Shown here piece after piece: positions 43,940 to 54,670 of a stretch of DNA of 64,000 bases. The notes beneath the pieces are model-generated. The model did no database searches and was not told the origin of the DNA. It saw nothing but the letters and a program-made list of their open reading frames with translations. The position numbers were made by a program, and so were the translations under genes. Source of the DNA: Cercospora beticola (taxonomy: Eukaryota; Ascomycota; Dothideomycetes; Mycosphaerellales; Mycosphaerellaceae); the NCBI RefSeq assembly GCF_033473495.1, contig NC_088935.1:2604001-2668000 (forward strand). Reading direction: 5' to 3'. How positions within the stretch are numbered: the first letter of the stretch is position 1; every line of letters starts with the position of its first letter.

Positions 43940-45303
43940 TTATTTCTTCCCAGCTTCCTCTTCGGCAGTCTTTTTGACGCCATCGACGAAGGCTTCCACA
44001 GCAGCGGACCCACCCAGCGGCATACTGCCACCCTTAATGTTTCCGCCGTTTTCGACCTTGATTCCCAGTGCTTCTGAGATCATTGGTAGGCCACCATCCC
44101 GCAAAGCTACCGTCAAGGAGCCAAGACTCTGCTGTAACTGGGGAGATCGAAGCACCTTGTTCAATATCTCCTTATTTTGCCCAATCGAGAGTGTTTCTAG
44201 TGCTGCCTGTGCCGTAGCTGGAGTGACTTCTGCCGCTGATGTGGATGATGATGATTCTTGAGCTAGAAGAAAGAGCTCAGGTGGGAGGTACGAGCACAGG
44301 TTGTCGATCTGCTGATGCGATGCTTCGGATATGTATGCTGTGGTTGTTGATGTGGAAAGGAGATCCGGCAATGTGGTGAATGGCTTCTCGGCAGCCTGTT
44401 GTTGAGAGCCGAGTGCGCTTCCACCTTTTAGTGAGTTTAGGAAGTTCTGTACCACTGCGTTGGTATCTTGTGGCGCTGAAGAGGATGACGGTGCACTATC
44501 TGAGCGATGTCAAAGTCAGCGGGGTACCGGCACATATAAAGGGACAAGCAGCGAGCAAATAAGCAATGGCCGTATCATCATAGCTTTCGTGTGGTAATCG
44601 TACATGCAGATCCGCCAAATTCAGATGCCATCTTACAGGCACCGCCATGCCGCGCCGTGCAGCCCTTTCAGTACGATATTGGAGCGGGCTCAACTTACGC
44701 TCTACCGCCATCGGCTCCACCTTCTCTGCTCGCCTCGCCCTCTTCGCGTGGGTCACCACCAGTAGCATCCTGTCCAGCACCTCCCGATTCTTGTCTTCCC
44801 AATGTGCGGTCCTGGTCAACTTCCATTGCGTCCGCATCTCCATCGGTGCCAGAGTTGCCGCCGCCGCGGATCTCATCAATTTCAGCAGTCACATCAACAT
44901 CCTCGCCCTGCAGGAGTTGGTCAACGATCTGGCCGATGCGTTGATCACGCTCGCTGAACCAGCTGGTCTCTCCTTGACGTGACTGTGACTTGCTCTGCAT
45001 CCAAAAGTAGTGTTTCTGGTTGCTGCTGCTGAACTTGAGAACGAAGATGCGGCCGTTCGTGGGCGAGTGCAATTGCTCAGCTCCTTGCTCCTTGACGAGA
45101 GGGAAGAAGTGACCATCGGAAGGAAACATGAGCAGGTCGACCTCGGGCTCGGTGGAGGGTGCTGCTCGAGGTCGCCAGCAAAAGTGCAGCAGTTCCTCTT
45201 CGCTGTAGAGGTAGATGTAGCCGGGGCGAGCATCGGGAGTAACGGTGCGGCCACTGAAGTCGCACAGACCGGCCTTGAATGTGATGAGCGGGGCGGTGGC
45301 CAT
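43940..45303 (-). CDS. RPN13: Proteasome ubiquitin receptor Rpn13 (ADRM1)
   Basis: complement(join(43940..44499,44706..45303)), 385 aa, one 206-nt intron. It is a 19S regulatory-particle subunit that binds ubiquitin and, in many species, the deubiquitinase UCH37. The N-terminal Pru domain (about 1-110) reads LITFKAGLCDFSGRTVTPD, GYIYLYSEEELLHFCWRPR, DLLMFPSDGHFFPL, RIFVLKFSSSNQKHYFWMQS. A Gly/Glu/Asp-rich linker follows, then a C-terminal DEUBAD-like helical domain (about 255-385: NLCSYLPPELFLLA, EILNKVLRSPQLQQSLGSLTVALR, GGLPMISEALGIKV). The first donor is uncertain: frame allows GTAGAG (used here) or GTGGAG 15 nt upstream, while the better-looking GTAAGT six bases downstream would run into a stop. 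Confidence 0.87.
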
Positions 45304-45626
45304 GGTGGGTGGTGTTGTGGGCGGAGAAGTGTGATGAGTGATGGAGTTCGATGTTTTGGACAGAGCTGGCTGCAGCTGCGCGTATGTCATGCGGGAAGGT
45401 CGGGCGAGGTGGCGTTGCCAGCGCGGCGTTTCCTTTCGCCGACATCCACGCGCGCCAAGTCTTCTCAAATCTCGAAGTGCGCTTTCATCGCATTGCTGGC
45501 GACGCAGCGACATCACCCTCTACTAACCCACACAGCACCATCCTTCCTGGTACGCACACACCGCACACCCGCTCGACCTCGCCTCATCCGTCGGTTCGAG
45601 ACTAATTGTCGCGCACAGTGGCCACC
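45304..45626. promoter_or_regulatory. Shared divergent promoter, RPN13 / RPL6
   Basis: 323 bp between the two start codons, so both promoters are here. No perfect PACE (Rpn4) site is present. Confidence 0.5.
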
Positions 45627-46343
45627 ATGTCGTCCGAGGCTCCCCAGACCAAGAAGTTCCAGAAGGGCGAGCGGACCATCACACCCGCCAGCCAGAAGGC
45701 CAGCAAATACTACCCGGCCGAGGACGAGGCTCAGGCCAAGAAGGTACGACATCAATGGTGCACCGGGATGGTGGAAAGGACGGGACATGCGGATAGAGAA
45801 TGGGAGTGGGGTGCGGACATGGAAGCAACATACTGACACTGTCAATTACAGACCCGCAAGGCTCTTCGCCCATACAAGCCTCGCGCATCGCTCCAGCCTG
45901 GTACCGTCCTCATCCTCCTCGCTGGCCGCTTCCGAGGCAAGCGTGTGGTCCTCCTGAAGACCCTCCCACAGGGTGTCCTCCTCGTTACTGGCCCATTCAA
46001 GCTCAACGGTGTTCCTCTCCGCCGCGTCAATGCCCGCTACGTGATCGCCACCAAGACCACTGTGCCTCTCGACGGCGTTGACTCCCAGACTGTGGAGAAG
46101 GCTGGCGGCGAGAACTACTTTGCACGCGACAAGAAGGCCGACAAGAAGGGCAGCCAGGAGGCTTTCTTCGCACAGGGTGAGAAGCCAGCCAAGAAGGAGG
46201 TGAACAGCGACCGTGCCGAGGACCAGAAGAAGGTGGACAAGGCAATTTTGGCCGCCGTGAAGAAGGAGCCTCTGCTCGCTGGCTACCTTTCGACCAACTT
46301 CAGCTTGAGGAAGGGTGACCGGCCGCACGAGATGGTCTTCTAG
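45627..46343 (+). CDS. RPL6: 60S ribosomal protein L6 (eL6)
   Basis: join(45627..45743,45852..46343), 202 aa, one 108-nt intron. It is a large-subunit ribosomal protein. The N-terminal Lys-rich extension ([21 protein letters not shown]) leads across the intron into the eL6 SH3-like barrel: [56 protein letters not shown]. The C-terminus, typical of eL6, has [19 protein letters not shown] and ends [14 protein letters not shown]. It starts head-to-head with RPN13. Confidence 0.96.
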
Positions 46344-47567
46344 ATGCGTTATCAGTCCAGCGGGAAGATGAGAACTCATGGCGAGAGCGGTCATTGGCGT
46401 TGTCTGCGGTAGTGCTTTGAGCATTTATGCGAGGCTAGAACTACGGATGGCCCGTCAATATGCTGATTGAATGATAACCTCGTCAAGTTTGCAGAGACAG
46501 GCCAATTCAATGAAACTTTATGAGCAACCCAGATCATACCCCCGAGACATGCAATTCGAGTGGCAGCATCAGCGCTTCGCCTTTGATCGCAGAATACGAC
46601 CGATGGCCGCAAGATAATCGAATCGAAGCTTCTTCACTCCCGTCGAACTACGCGGAACATCACTTACCAGCCTACATTCTCCCCAATATACGAATGCAGA
46701 AGCCGTGCAAATTGCCGCGATATACCTGCAACGGGCAGATCGCAACATCAGCATCGAACGGTTTCCCTCATGCCGGAGGACTATACAATTGACTATGAGG
46801 ACCTCCGCTCGTGAAGTCTCCGTCATAACCCCGATCGTGTCAAACGAGTAACACGCTATATGTGTTCGCCATCATTGGCTGTGACAATTGCTAAGTTCCG
46901 TCTCGAAAGTTGATTTGACCGATTTGCGAACAATGATGCACTCCCATGCCTTGCTCATCACGACTGCAACCCAAATACCTCCACGAGATCCGCAGCCTAG
47001 ATTTAATCTGGAGACCTCGTGCCTGTGACGTTCCACTCTTGGCACGAACCCATCAGCTCCCATCGATCCAACACCTGTCACAGTTTCAACAAACACTTCA
47101 CCACTGCCAACAGCACGTTCAACCGAAATGCACTTTCTGTGCTATAGCCGACTATTGCTCGGCATAGCCATCCCCACGGCAGCAGTCTACTTTACCCCCA
47201 AAGAAGATGACGACAAACAAGCTCTCGCCACATCCACGACAGCATCTACTCCGGGAAAGCCCCAAGGTCAAGATTGATTCTCGAAAATTCATCTTCGCTC
47301 AGATGTTCAATGTACACTTCTTCGATCTTCTCTCTACGAACGTCGACAATATGTACAGATCTCTGTGTGAATGCATGCATGCGCCGGCCCTTTCTGGTAT
47401 CTTTGGCCCCCATCCCAACGAACGCCTGATCATAAAATGCATTACTGGAGGAACTTTCCAGCTCTTGCTTCCGAAATTCGCTCGAAGGCGATTTCAGAAG
47501 CGTTCATTCGCATATCGCCGTAACAGATATTTCATTACCAATGCATCCGGGGAAAAATCATTGCTCA
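46344..47567. other. Convergent 3' intergenic region, RPL6 / surface protein
   Basis: 1.2 kb between tail-to-tail genes. One plus-strand frame (47207-47656) reaches 149 codons but has no domain and overlaps the last exon and intron of the neighbouring gene. No RNA gene was recognised. Confidence 0.45.
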
Positions 47568-48759
47568 TCATCGTCTCGAGTATCTCGTCCCTCGTGTTCT
47601 TCTGTCATCTGAGCTGGCGCTGCCTGGGGGTAAATGTCAGTATGAAAGCTCTATGAATGATTCGGGAAGTTCAGGAATACTCACTAGCACTGGTGTAGTA
47701 ATCGCTCGAATATGAGTACTCCGAGTACTTCTCGTTGTTTTTCCTGTTGTCTCGTTGTCGCTTCAGACCAAGAACTGCCCACAACGCTGCCAGACCTGCT
47801 CCTAAGCCCAGGAGATTCTTGCCATTGCTTGACTTTCGCTCGTCACGGCGGTCCACGCGTGCAGGAGGGCGAGCGGCGCCGTACCAGGTCCTACCGCCAC
47901 CGCCACCGGAGTGGTGGGAGTAGCGCTCATATTCGTCGATTTCCGTTCGTCTTCTCTTCTTGCGGCCGCCGAGACCGAAGCAGGCAAGACAGCCATCGAG
48001 CAGACCCTTGATGCAGCAGCAGAAGCAGAGTAGGGCCAAAAGAGCCAGACCTGCAAGGACACCAATGACGATACCAGCGATAGCGCCGCCGGAAAGACCG
48101 CCTCCGCCGCCGTCTTCCATGCCGGTGACTGTGACATTGGCGCCGGTGGCGACAGGTTCCATGAACGGCACAGTGGTCGTTGGGCCTCTCGTAGCGGTTA
48201 CAGTCAGTTGTCCAGAAGATGTCGGTCGAATGGGCGCACCAGCAGTTGCTCCTGGGTTGACATAGGTTGCAGCGCCTGCACCTGAGCTACCACCGCCGCC
48301 ATTCGCGGCACATTGCGATTGTTCTTTCGAAAAGCAGTATTGGTTGCTGGCACAGCAGATCGATCCACACGGCGATTCGTTCAAAGCGTAATTGCAAGCG
48401 ATACCGGTAGCCGCAGCTCCTCCGATATATGAACTCCAGATGCTCGTCCGAGTCACCAAGCCCGTCTCAACCCACGTCGAAGTGTAGTATTGCCATGAGC
48501 CTCCTGCACCTCCAGCTGCTGCTTGTGTTGCGGGCGGATTAGCGCACCCAGCGATGTTTGCCGCATTCGTTGTGCATGATGTTCCCGCAGTACAGCAGAA
48601 CTGGCCATCTGTGCCACACGCTGTTCCTGAACAGTCCCAGCGCGCGAACAGCTCGTTGAATGAGAAGCCGGCAAGCTCTCGCTCGTGTGGGTTGGGATTG
48701 GCGAATGTGAAGGTCGGTGCCAGCAGGAACACTGCCGCAAGCCGGTGCGGCGACAGCAT
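47568..48759 (-). CDS. Cys-rich single-pass surface protein (WSC/Mid2-like architecture)
   Basis: complement(join(47568..47623,47685..48759)), 376 aa. Signal peptide at 1-20 (MLSPHRLAAVFLLAPTFTFA). The extracellular part has Cys-rich pairs in the pattern CSGTACGTDGQFCC…C…C (about 42-75) and CNYALNESPCGSICCASNQY (about 120-140), then a Gly/Ala/Thr/Val-rich stalk. One membrane helix (about 222-246, GGAIAGIVIGVLAGLALLAL) is followed by Cys palmitoylation-type residues, and the cytosolic tail is Arg/Tyr/Ser-rich. The last exon replaces a read-through stop with SASSDDRRTRGTRYSRR; its acceptor has a CTGAC branch and CCCCCAG. The layout suggests a cell-wall sensor or anchor; function is not known. 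An upstream in-frame Met would bury the signal peptide and is rejected. Confidence 0.75.
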
Positions 48760-49555
48760 TCTGGCACAGCTGAGGGCCTTTGCGGCCTCAGGAAATGCTT
48801 GTCGTCGTGCTGGAACGTGAACGTTGTCCAGTCGGTCGTGCTTGGAATGTGGGCGTCGGTCTTTCGATGGTGGGGTAGAAGTAGCGTCGGACTTTCTATC
48901 GTGCGTGCCGCTCACTTGTTCTTGCGCCTGCTCACTTCTGCAGTCTTCTGGTGGTAACGAACGTATGGTACTCTGCGCGAGATTGAATTTCAGCAGGCGT
49001 CACGCGCAAAAGTGAGGAGGGAGGGAAAATGGCTCAGCTTCGACTGGGAGAATGCGTGGATCTTGAGCTGCCGCCAACCACCTTTGCTAGCCACCTCCAA
49101 CCACCGCAATTATCCAGCTCACGCTCGTCACGGCTTCGAGGACCCTCGAGAGAAAATAGTGTCTGACGTTGTCGGCTGCTGTTAGAAGTCGTTGCGCTCT
49201 TGTCTGGTACTGCCTTCTGCGCTGGACATCGCTACCATCGCCTTCGCTAGGTTGTTTCGTCGTTGGTCCAGCAACCATTGATCGGCGCACGGACCACATG
49301 TTCGATATGCTTGCACATCGCGTCAGGAACCACGAAGTCACGGGAACTGCGACAGTGATGTCCTTGCCACTACGTAGACTGAACAGCATTCTGATTCCGT
49401 TGCTTGCATAGCGCAGCTTCCATGCGGAGGCACAAACACATTATACTTGCAATGCTGGCAGTGCACTATTTTCATTCTTCGCTCTTTGCAGCTCGCCGTT
49501 CGACTTGCCCTGGCACCACCGCACCCCGGCCAGCCTTGCCACTGCTGGTCTTCGA
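48760..49555. other. Intergenic between the two Cys-rich surface-protein genes
   Basis: About 800 bp in tandem arrangement: promoter of the downstream gene and 3' UTR of the upstream one. Nothing else was recognised. Confidence 0.45.
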
Positions 49556-50584
49556 TCAAGCTGCTGGCGATGGTGGCGGTTTGCCATCCTGCTCTCGACG
49601 TACATCCATCTCCACTCCAGCCTGGCTACCTGGTAGTTCATACGACATATGCTGTGGCTTGGCTCTCGGATCATTAGTGAAATAGCTGGGCGGCCTGGGT
49701 GACCACTCGCCGTTCTGGAATTCTGGTGAGTTGTGATACGAAGGTATGGAGGGAGATGTCTGCCAATTTCCTACAATATTGTCAGTCAGGTTTTCGTGAA
49801 AGTTTCTCACACGCGCAATCCTACCCGGTAGTTGTTTCAGCGCGACTGCTGTGCTGGCGTCATGCGACAATTCTGGTACTCCTGGCTTGCTCTCGTCCTC
49901 CGCAGGCGCAGAAGAGACAGCTGCGGCGGCAGCTCGTCTTTTACGTCGACGTAGCATCCAGATAAGGCCGAATAAAATTGCGGCGAGAGCGACGATACCG
50001 CCTACCACGCCTCCAGCTATGGCACCTGTGTTCGTACCTCCGCCTCCACCGGAATCATCGTTGTCGCTGGTCGGGGCCAGGTCCGTGTTTTCTGTACTGC
50101 TGGCTTCCCAAGTCTCGTTCAGACTCAGAAAAGGTTCCGATAAGGTTGGATTTGTCGTAAGGAAAGCCCCAGCTAACGCAGTAGAGGCACATCCGTTGGT
50201 CGACGAACACGCCGGTGATGTGCAGCAGCCCCAAAAAGGCGGGCTGGTGAAGTTGCCTGATATCGGACATGGGGCGTCAGCACAAGTTGCGAATACCTTC
50301 CACGCATCTGGTGAAAACCACTTACATGTGAAGAACTGGCCGGTGCTACATTGTTGATCCGGAATAGCTCCATATTGCGCTGTATCAAAGCTGGTCGTTA
50401 CGAGGTTGCCTGCTGCGCATCCAACAGCACATGGATTACTCGCGCAACATCCTCTGCATTTTATCGTTAATCGACAACTCCAAGATTCTGTGTCGCGTTT
50501 CTGCACTCACACAAATCTACTGCCATCGCCACATGCATAGAACTGCCCACCGCTGGGACAGCTCATGTTCGGAGTTACAGCCAT
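49556..50584 (-). CDS. Second Cys-rich single-pass membrane protein
   Basis: complement(join(49556..49770,49825..50256,50326..50453,50511..50584)), 282 aa. Short Cys-rich modules: MSCPSGGQFYACGDGSRF then GCCASNPCAVGC (made by splicing), and GQFFTCNFTSPPFWGCCTSP with AC…GC. A Ser/Asp/Gly stalk and a membrane helix (about 143-165, TGAIAGGVVGGIVALAAILF) follow, with a basic stop-transfer RRRKRR and a cytosolic tail containing ELPG and PPSYF. There is no cleavable signal peptide, so the helix itself may target it (type III-like topology, inferred). Introns 2 (69 nt) and 3 (54 nt) are multiples of three without in-frame stops, so unspliced forms stay open. Function unknown; same architecture as the gene 0.8 kb downstream. 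Confidence 0.72.
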
Positions 50585-51561
50585 ATTAATTGTATTAGTC
50601 GTATTGCGCAAGTCAAGCTCAAAAAGACTGGTTGGAGTTGAAAGGCTGCGAGGAGAAAAGACTTGTCGTGAGAAAGTGAGAATCTCACTGCAGAGATGAC
50701 GGGCCGCCTAGAGGCAGCCCTCCAAGAATTCGTGGCTATGTTTTCGAATGCCGTGCCAGCATAGCGCTCCTCCCAAGAAAAGTTGCGCCGAATACCAAGG
50801 ATAAGCTCCCGTCAGCTTGAAGGTAAAGCAAGACGTAGCTGCGTGGCATATTCCTTAGGTGAGAGTCTGCTAGACCAAACAACTATGCTTCTGCAAGCTT
50901 ATTTCTCTGAGCAGAGTGCGGTTGTTCGACTGCCCTTTGTTTCGCAGAAGTTGTGCGACGTCGAATCTCCGCATCGACTCTGCGCCGGGGCCGACGAAAC
51001 AGACTTTTGTCGTGTCGTGTGCAGTGCCACACGGCTGCAGCCCATCGTCAGCCTTGTGTTGGCAGCTCCATCTCCTGCGCCAAGAGCGAGCTGAAAGGCA
51101 GATCCTTGGGACGAGCTCGTACAAGCACAAACACGCATGACGGAACTTCGCATATTACGAAGGTGCATGCGACTCTCACAGGAGTATTTCTTCGATGCGG
51201 CCAGGTGCAAGGCACCTGGTAGCCCTACAGCTGTTCCTACGCCGCGGAGGTAAAGTGTCGAATCAGCCAAGCCAAGGCAATCCTTCTTACATGTGTAGGT
51301 GGGTCGGCTCGCGTCGCAGTCGGTGAACGGGCTGCATGGAGGCATCAAGTACGCGGCTGAGGAGCGAGTGCGTGTTTGAGGATCTCATGCAGACTCCGAT
51401 CGGCATCCCCGGGCATATCACCACAACGGAGTAGGCAATGTGGCGGCAATGGTCTCCGGAACGTGGTCAAAGTCGTGCATACCCTCAAGCTAGCACAAGG
51501 ATTCCGGCGGTGATGCAATTAGTAACAAGTGATCAGACTGGCCTGTGGAGGGGGCGGCGGA
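50585..51561. other. Intergenic, surface protein upstream / JmjC gene downstream
   Basis: About 980 bp. A Cys-rich minus-strand frame at 50899-51348 (149 codons) has no signal peptide or family match and is not called. Otherwise nothing. Confidence 0.4.
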
Positions 51562-52577
51562 TCATCTGAACCACCAGTTCACCTAGAGCATGCGTCAGCA
51601 CAAAGACAAATGTCAAAACTGAGGGCCTGGCTCACCGATCCGACGATGCCATTCCCTTCGCCTTTGACGCTGTGCCAGTAGCCCTTGGGTATGTAAATGC
51701 CATCGCCGCTATCGACCTCGGCCTCGAAACAATGCTCCATATGACTTCCTTCTGATTGCCAGACCTCGTTCTCCAATGCCTGCTTCTCTTCTCCCTGCAT
51801 CATCTCTTCTCCTCGCATCGTTGCTACGGCACTCCCACCAATCTGCTCTTGAACTTTGGCGAAGATGGCATAGCCCACCTGCGGCGCGAAACACCTGATC
51901 TTCTTCTTTCCAGCAAGTTGCACAAACACATTCGGATTGGGATCTCTGTGCAGCGGTGTATAGGTCGGAGCCTGTCCTATCCATAGAGAAGAGCCATAGA
52001 TGTCTCCTTTGCCAGCTTGCAACACCACCTCAGGCGTCGGTACGTCGTCGCGGAGAGCTTTGGGGAAGTCGGAGAGTGAGGCCTGTGCCAGATAAACCCG
52101 TGCCGTTGGAGTCGTGACAGTGGAGGTGCTAGTGAAGAAGTCGTTAGATTCGGTCTCCCGTTTCACGATAGCTCTCGCATGCGGCACATATGCTGAGAAG
52201 TAGCGGTTGTGCCTTTTGCGATAGCGGGACGTGGAGGCCTTGACGCACTCTAGGAAAAAGCTCAGTGAGTGTTCCACTCGGACGAACTGGCCATTGTTCG
52301 TGATCTCAAGAGGAACTATAGTTGCCCCGAACTTGGAGAGGTAGGCGACATCCAGGGCCACCCGGCCATGCTTTGCATTCTCAAACCATCGCTGGAGAGC
52401 CGGTATGGTCTCGAAATGCTTGCGAGGAAATAGCGCAGGTTTCCCAGGCTCGAAGGCTTCACGGCGGAATGTCTCCAGAGTCGCGTCGGACAGTACCGGG
52501 ATTGGACGAGCGTGACGGAGTGTCGAATATCGTCTACATGGTGCTCTTGACACTCGTACAACGCCTCTGCAAAGCAT
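51562..52577 (-). CDS. JmjC/cupin-like oxygenase, probably mitochondrial
   Basis: complement(join(51562..51582,51636..52577)), 320 aa, one 53-nt intron near the 3' end. Likely a 2-oxoglutarate/Fe(II) oxygenase of the small JmjC (TYW5/HSPBAP1-like) class. The Fe ligands fit HxD…H: His and Asp in TPLHRDPNPNVFVQLAG and the distal His in GYWHSVKGEG; the Lys-rich GKKKIRCFAP strand follows the first. The last exon supplies SVNWWFR, the usual end of this fold, which confirms the splice. The N-terminus (MLCRGVVRVSRAPCRRYSTL) resembles a mitochondrial presequence with an RRYST-type cleavage site. The in-frame Met at 52760 would leave almost no promoter. Substrate unknown. Confidence 0.82.
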
Positions 52578-52770
52578 GAGCTGCGGCTTTGGAGAGTCTG
52601 AAAATACCGGATGCGGCGAGGAAGTCAATGTGGAGGAGGGAGGGCTCAATAATATATGCCACTTCTGAGCCAGGCAACTGCGCTTCCCTATTGGCTCCGC
52701 AAGCCACGCGCTGAAACACAAAAGCACCCCAACTTGTGCAACACTCTTCATACAATACATCAGCTGCTTG

Positions 52771-53202
52771 ATGGAAGCGAGCCGGCAACAGATCCTGCTG
52801 GCCTATCGCCATCTATACCAACATCTACTTCGAGCCGTACAATACGCAAAGCCCCAGCGCTATGTAGCACGAGATCGGCTCAGGAATGCGTTCCGCTCCT
52901 CAGAGCGAGAGCAGTTCAATGCCAAAGAAATTGAGAGAACCTTGGAGTTTCTGAGAGGTGCAGCAGCATCTCGGGGAATGGAGCACCGCATCGTCAAGAA
53001 CCTCATGTTTGTATGGTGGACGAGAAGTCCAATGGGAGATATGCCACCGATGTTTGTTCCAACTATTGCGTTTACCCTTCATTGCATCGAGCTGATCATT
53101 ACCAGGCGAAATGAGGACGCCGCTGCAAGGCGAGCTGCTTTCACAGCGTTTGATGAAACCATCCGCAAGCTGAATCAAACGATGGGAATGTGTATTAGAT
53201 GA
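52771..53202 (+). CDS. LYR-like small mitochondrial protein (DUF1763 type)
   Basis: Intronless, 143 aa. The N-terminus (SRQQILLAYRHLYQHLLRAV) carries the LYR-family helix in which the motif reads LYQ instead of LYR, followed by AKPQRYVARDRLRNAFR with the conserved distal Arg/Phe. The rest is helical (ERTLEFLRGAAASRGMEHRI, KNLMFVWWTR). LYR proteins are matrix assembly factors or Fe-S chaperone adaptors that bind acyl-carrier protein; membership here rests on pattern only. It is divergent from the JmjC gene with 193 bp between starts. Confidence 0.7.
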   Translation: MEASRQQILLAYRHLYQHLLRAVQYAKPQRYVARDRLRNAFRSSEREQFNAKEIERTLEFLRGAAASRGMEHRIVKNLMFVWWTRSPMGDMPPMFVPTIAFTLHCIELIITRRNEDAAARRAAFTAFDETIRKLNQTMGMCIR

Positions 53203-53645
53203 GATGTGTCTTAGAATACTCCGTACACTTCGCAACACGCGTTCGCGAAGGTGGTAATCAAGCACGATGCCATTCACTGCATGACCGGCTGGTTTTTCAA
53301 AAGCCCACCCCACGTATGCGAGCCACGAGCAACACGAAGACGAAAAAATCCTTCGAACGTGCCATTGCAGTGGCCAATTGAAGTCAGCAGAAAAGAACAT
53401 GTAAGGGCAATATTGACTTTCCCACATTGCTGTATTCTAGCATTTCTTCGAATTGGAACAAGACGTTGAGGTCTTTTATTCTCCAGACTTGGGTATCTCT
53501 CTATCAGTATAAACTCCCTGTTTCGCCGTTTTGGTGTTTAGGCCGGTCGCCTTAAGCAAGCCATGATCTTCCCTGCGTGCAATGCAAGACTTCTCAGCCA
53601 TTCCTTCATGCCGACATCTTCATCTCCTTCTTCACTCTTTCACAC
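53203..53645. other. Convergent 3' intergenic region
   Basis: 443 bp between tail-to-tail genes. No further feature was seen. Confidence 0.5.
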
Positions 53646-54325
53646 TTATTTTGATTTCTTCTTCTGCTCTTGGTCTCTCTTCGCGTAGATCTGGGACGTA
53701 AATGGATCCTCGAAGCGCAGCGCGATTTCGTAGACCACATAAACGAGGGCACTCAGCACAAGTCCCGCAGGCTTGCCGAACCACAGGGCAGTTCCAATAA
53801 AGCTCATGGTACTCCCATAGTACATCGGTGATCCCGAGACGTTGAATGGAAACCCGGTCACGATCTCGTCCATGAGGATGCCAAAGTAATCGCCGAGGTA
53901 TGTGCCTGTTATCCCCAATGCCCACATGCTTGACAGAACAAGAACGTTACCACTTGCAACTAATCCAACAGCCAAAGCCTGCGACACGAAGCCTTCGAGA
54001 AGTGGGTGGGAAGGTTGGGCGCGAAGAGCTCGCTCGTAGAGTGCGTCCCGGATGATACCGATGGAGAAGATGGTCACGGCGAGGGCGTAGCAGCCATAGC
54101 GAGGGTTGCCGCCAGCGAGCTTAGTGATGGTTTTGTTGTGGTATTCGCTGCGCGCTGCAATGTTCCAGAAGGTGGGATTGAACACGATTGAGGCGGCGGA
54201 AACTACAGATACAGGGTCAGTGGGCGGCTCGGGGTGTGGCTTGCGAAGTCCGAGGAAGACTTACTCCAGAGAGAGGGTTGGCTGAAGTCAACGAAGCCCA
54301 GCAGGGACGCTGGAGTGGGAGCCAT
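53646..54325 (-). CDS. OPI3: Phospholipid N-methyltransferase Opi3/PEMT
   Basis: complement(join(53646..54202,54265..54325)), 205 aa, one 62-nt intron. It catalyses the last two SAM-dependent methylations of phosphatidylethanolamine to phosphatidylcholine in the ER membrane. The N-terminus is LGFVDFSQPSLW. Splicing gives ISAASIVFNPTFWNIAARSEYHNK, the family opening. Four hydrophobic segments follow, with the SAM/active-site region ITGTYLGDYFGILMDE and VTGFPFNVSGSPMYYGSTMS, then FGKPAGLVLSALVYVVYEIA. The tail ends in a KKKSK-type di-lysine signal compatible with ER retention. The length matches yeast Opi3 (206 aa as I recall). Confidence 0.94.
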
Positions 54326-54670
54326 GGCGCGAAGTGAGTGCACAGAGAAGCTGGTCTGGTAGCGAAACGTTGGAGGTATTGGGTTGCTTCCAACAGTGGA
54401 GCGAGTGAAGAGAGCTCCAGTTGCCAGCTGTGTGTGGGCCTTACGTCAGGTCAACGAGCTTCAGCACACCCCACACGGCACTTGACAGCCACGCATCTTC
54501 ACATGCTTACAGTAACGATGCTGAGCCAAAAGAGTTCTCAACTGTCATACCGATAAAACTACATGTTACTGTGTAGACGATTATACCGAACTCCGTTGGC
54601 AGTACTGTTCATTTTCCCTGACAATCATTCCTTATGCAATGCAAAACCTACACCTATACAGATTCCCAGC
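54326..54670. other. Short intergenic, OPI3 upstream / permease downstream
   Basis: 345 bp, tandem minus-strand; OPI3 promoter and permease 3' UTR. No named element was seen. Confidence 0.5.

Noticed and set aside
45395..45440. GGTGGCGTT/GGCGAAA stretches resembling a PACE (Rpn4) site before RPN13
   Set aside because: They differ from GGTGGCAAA in core bases; too weak to call.
47207..47656. 149-codon plus-strand frame
   Set aside because: It overlaps the last exon and intron of the opposite-strand surface protein and has no domain.
50899..51348. Cys-rich 149-codon minus-strand frame near the surface-protein genes
   Set aside because: It looked like a third surface protein, but has no signal peptide, no membrane helix and no homologous Cys pattern. 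An exon of an unannotated gene cannot be excluded.
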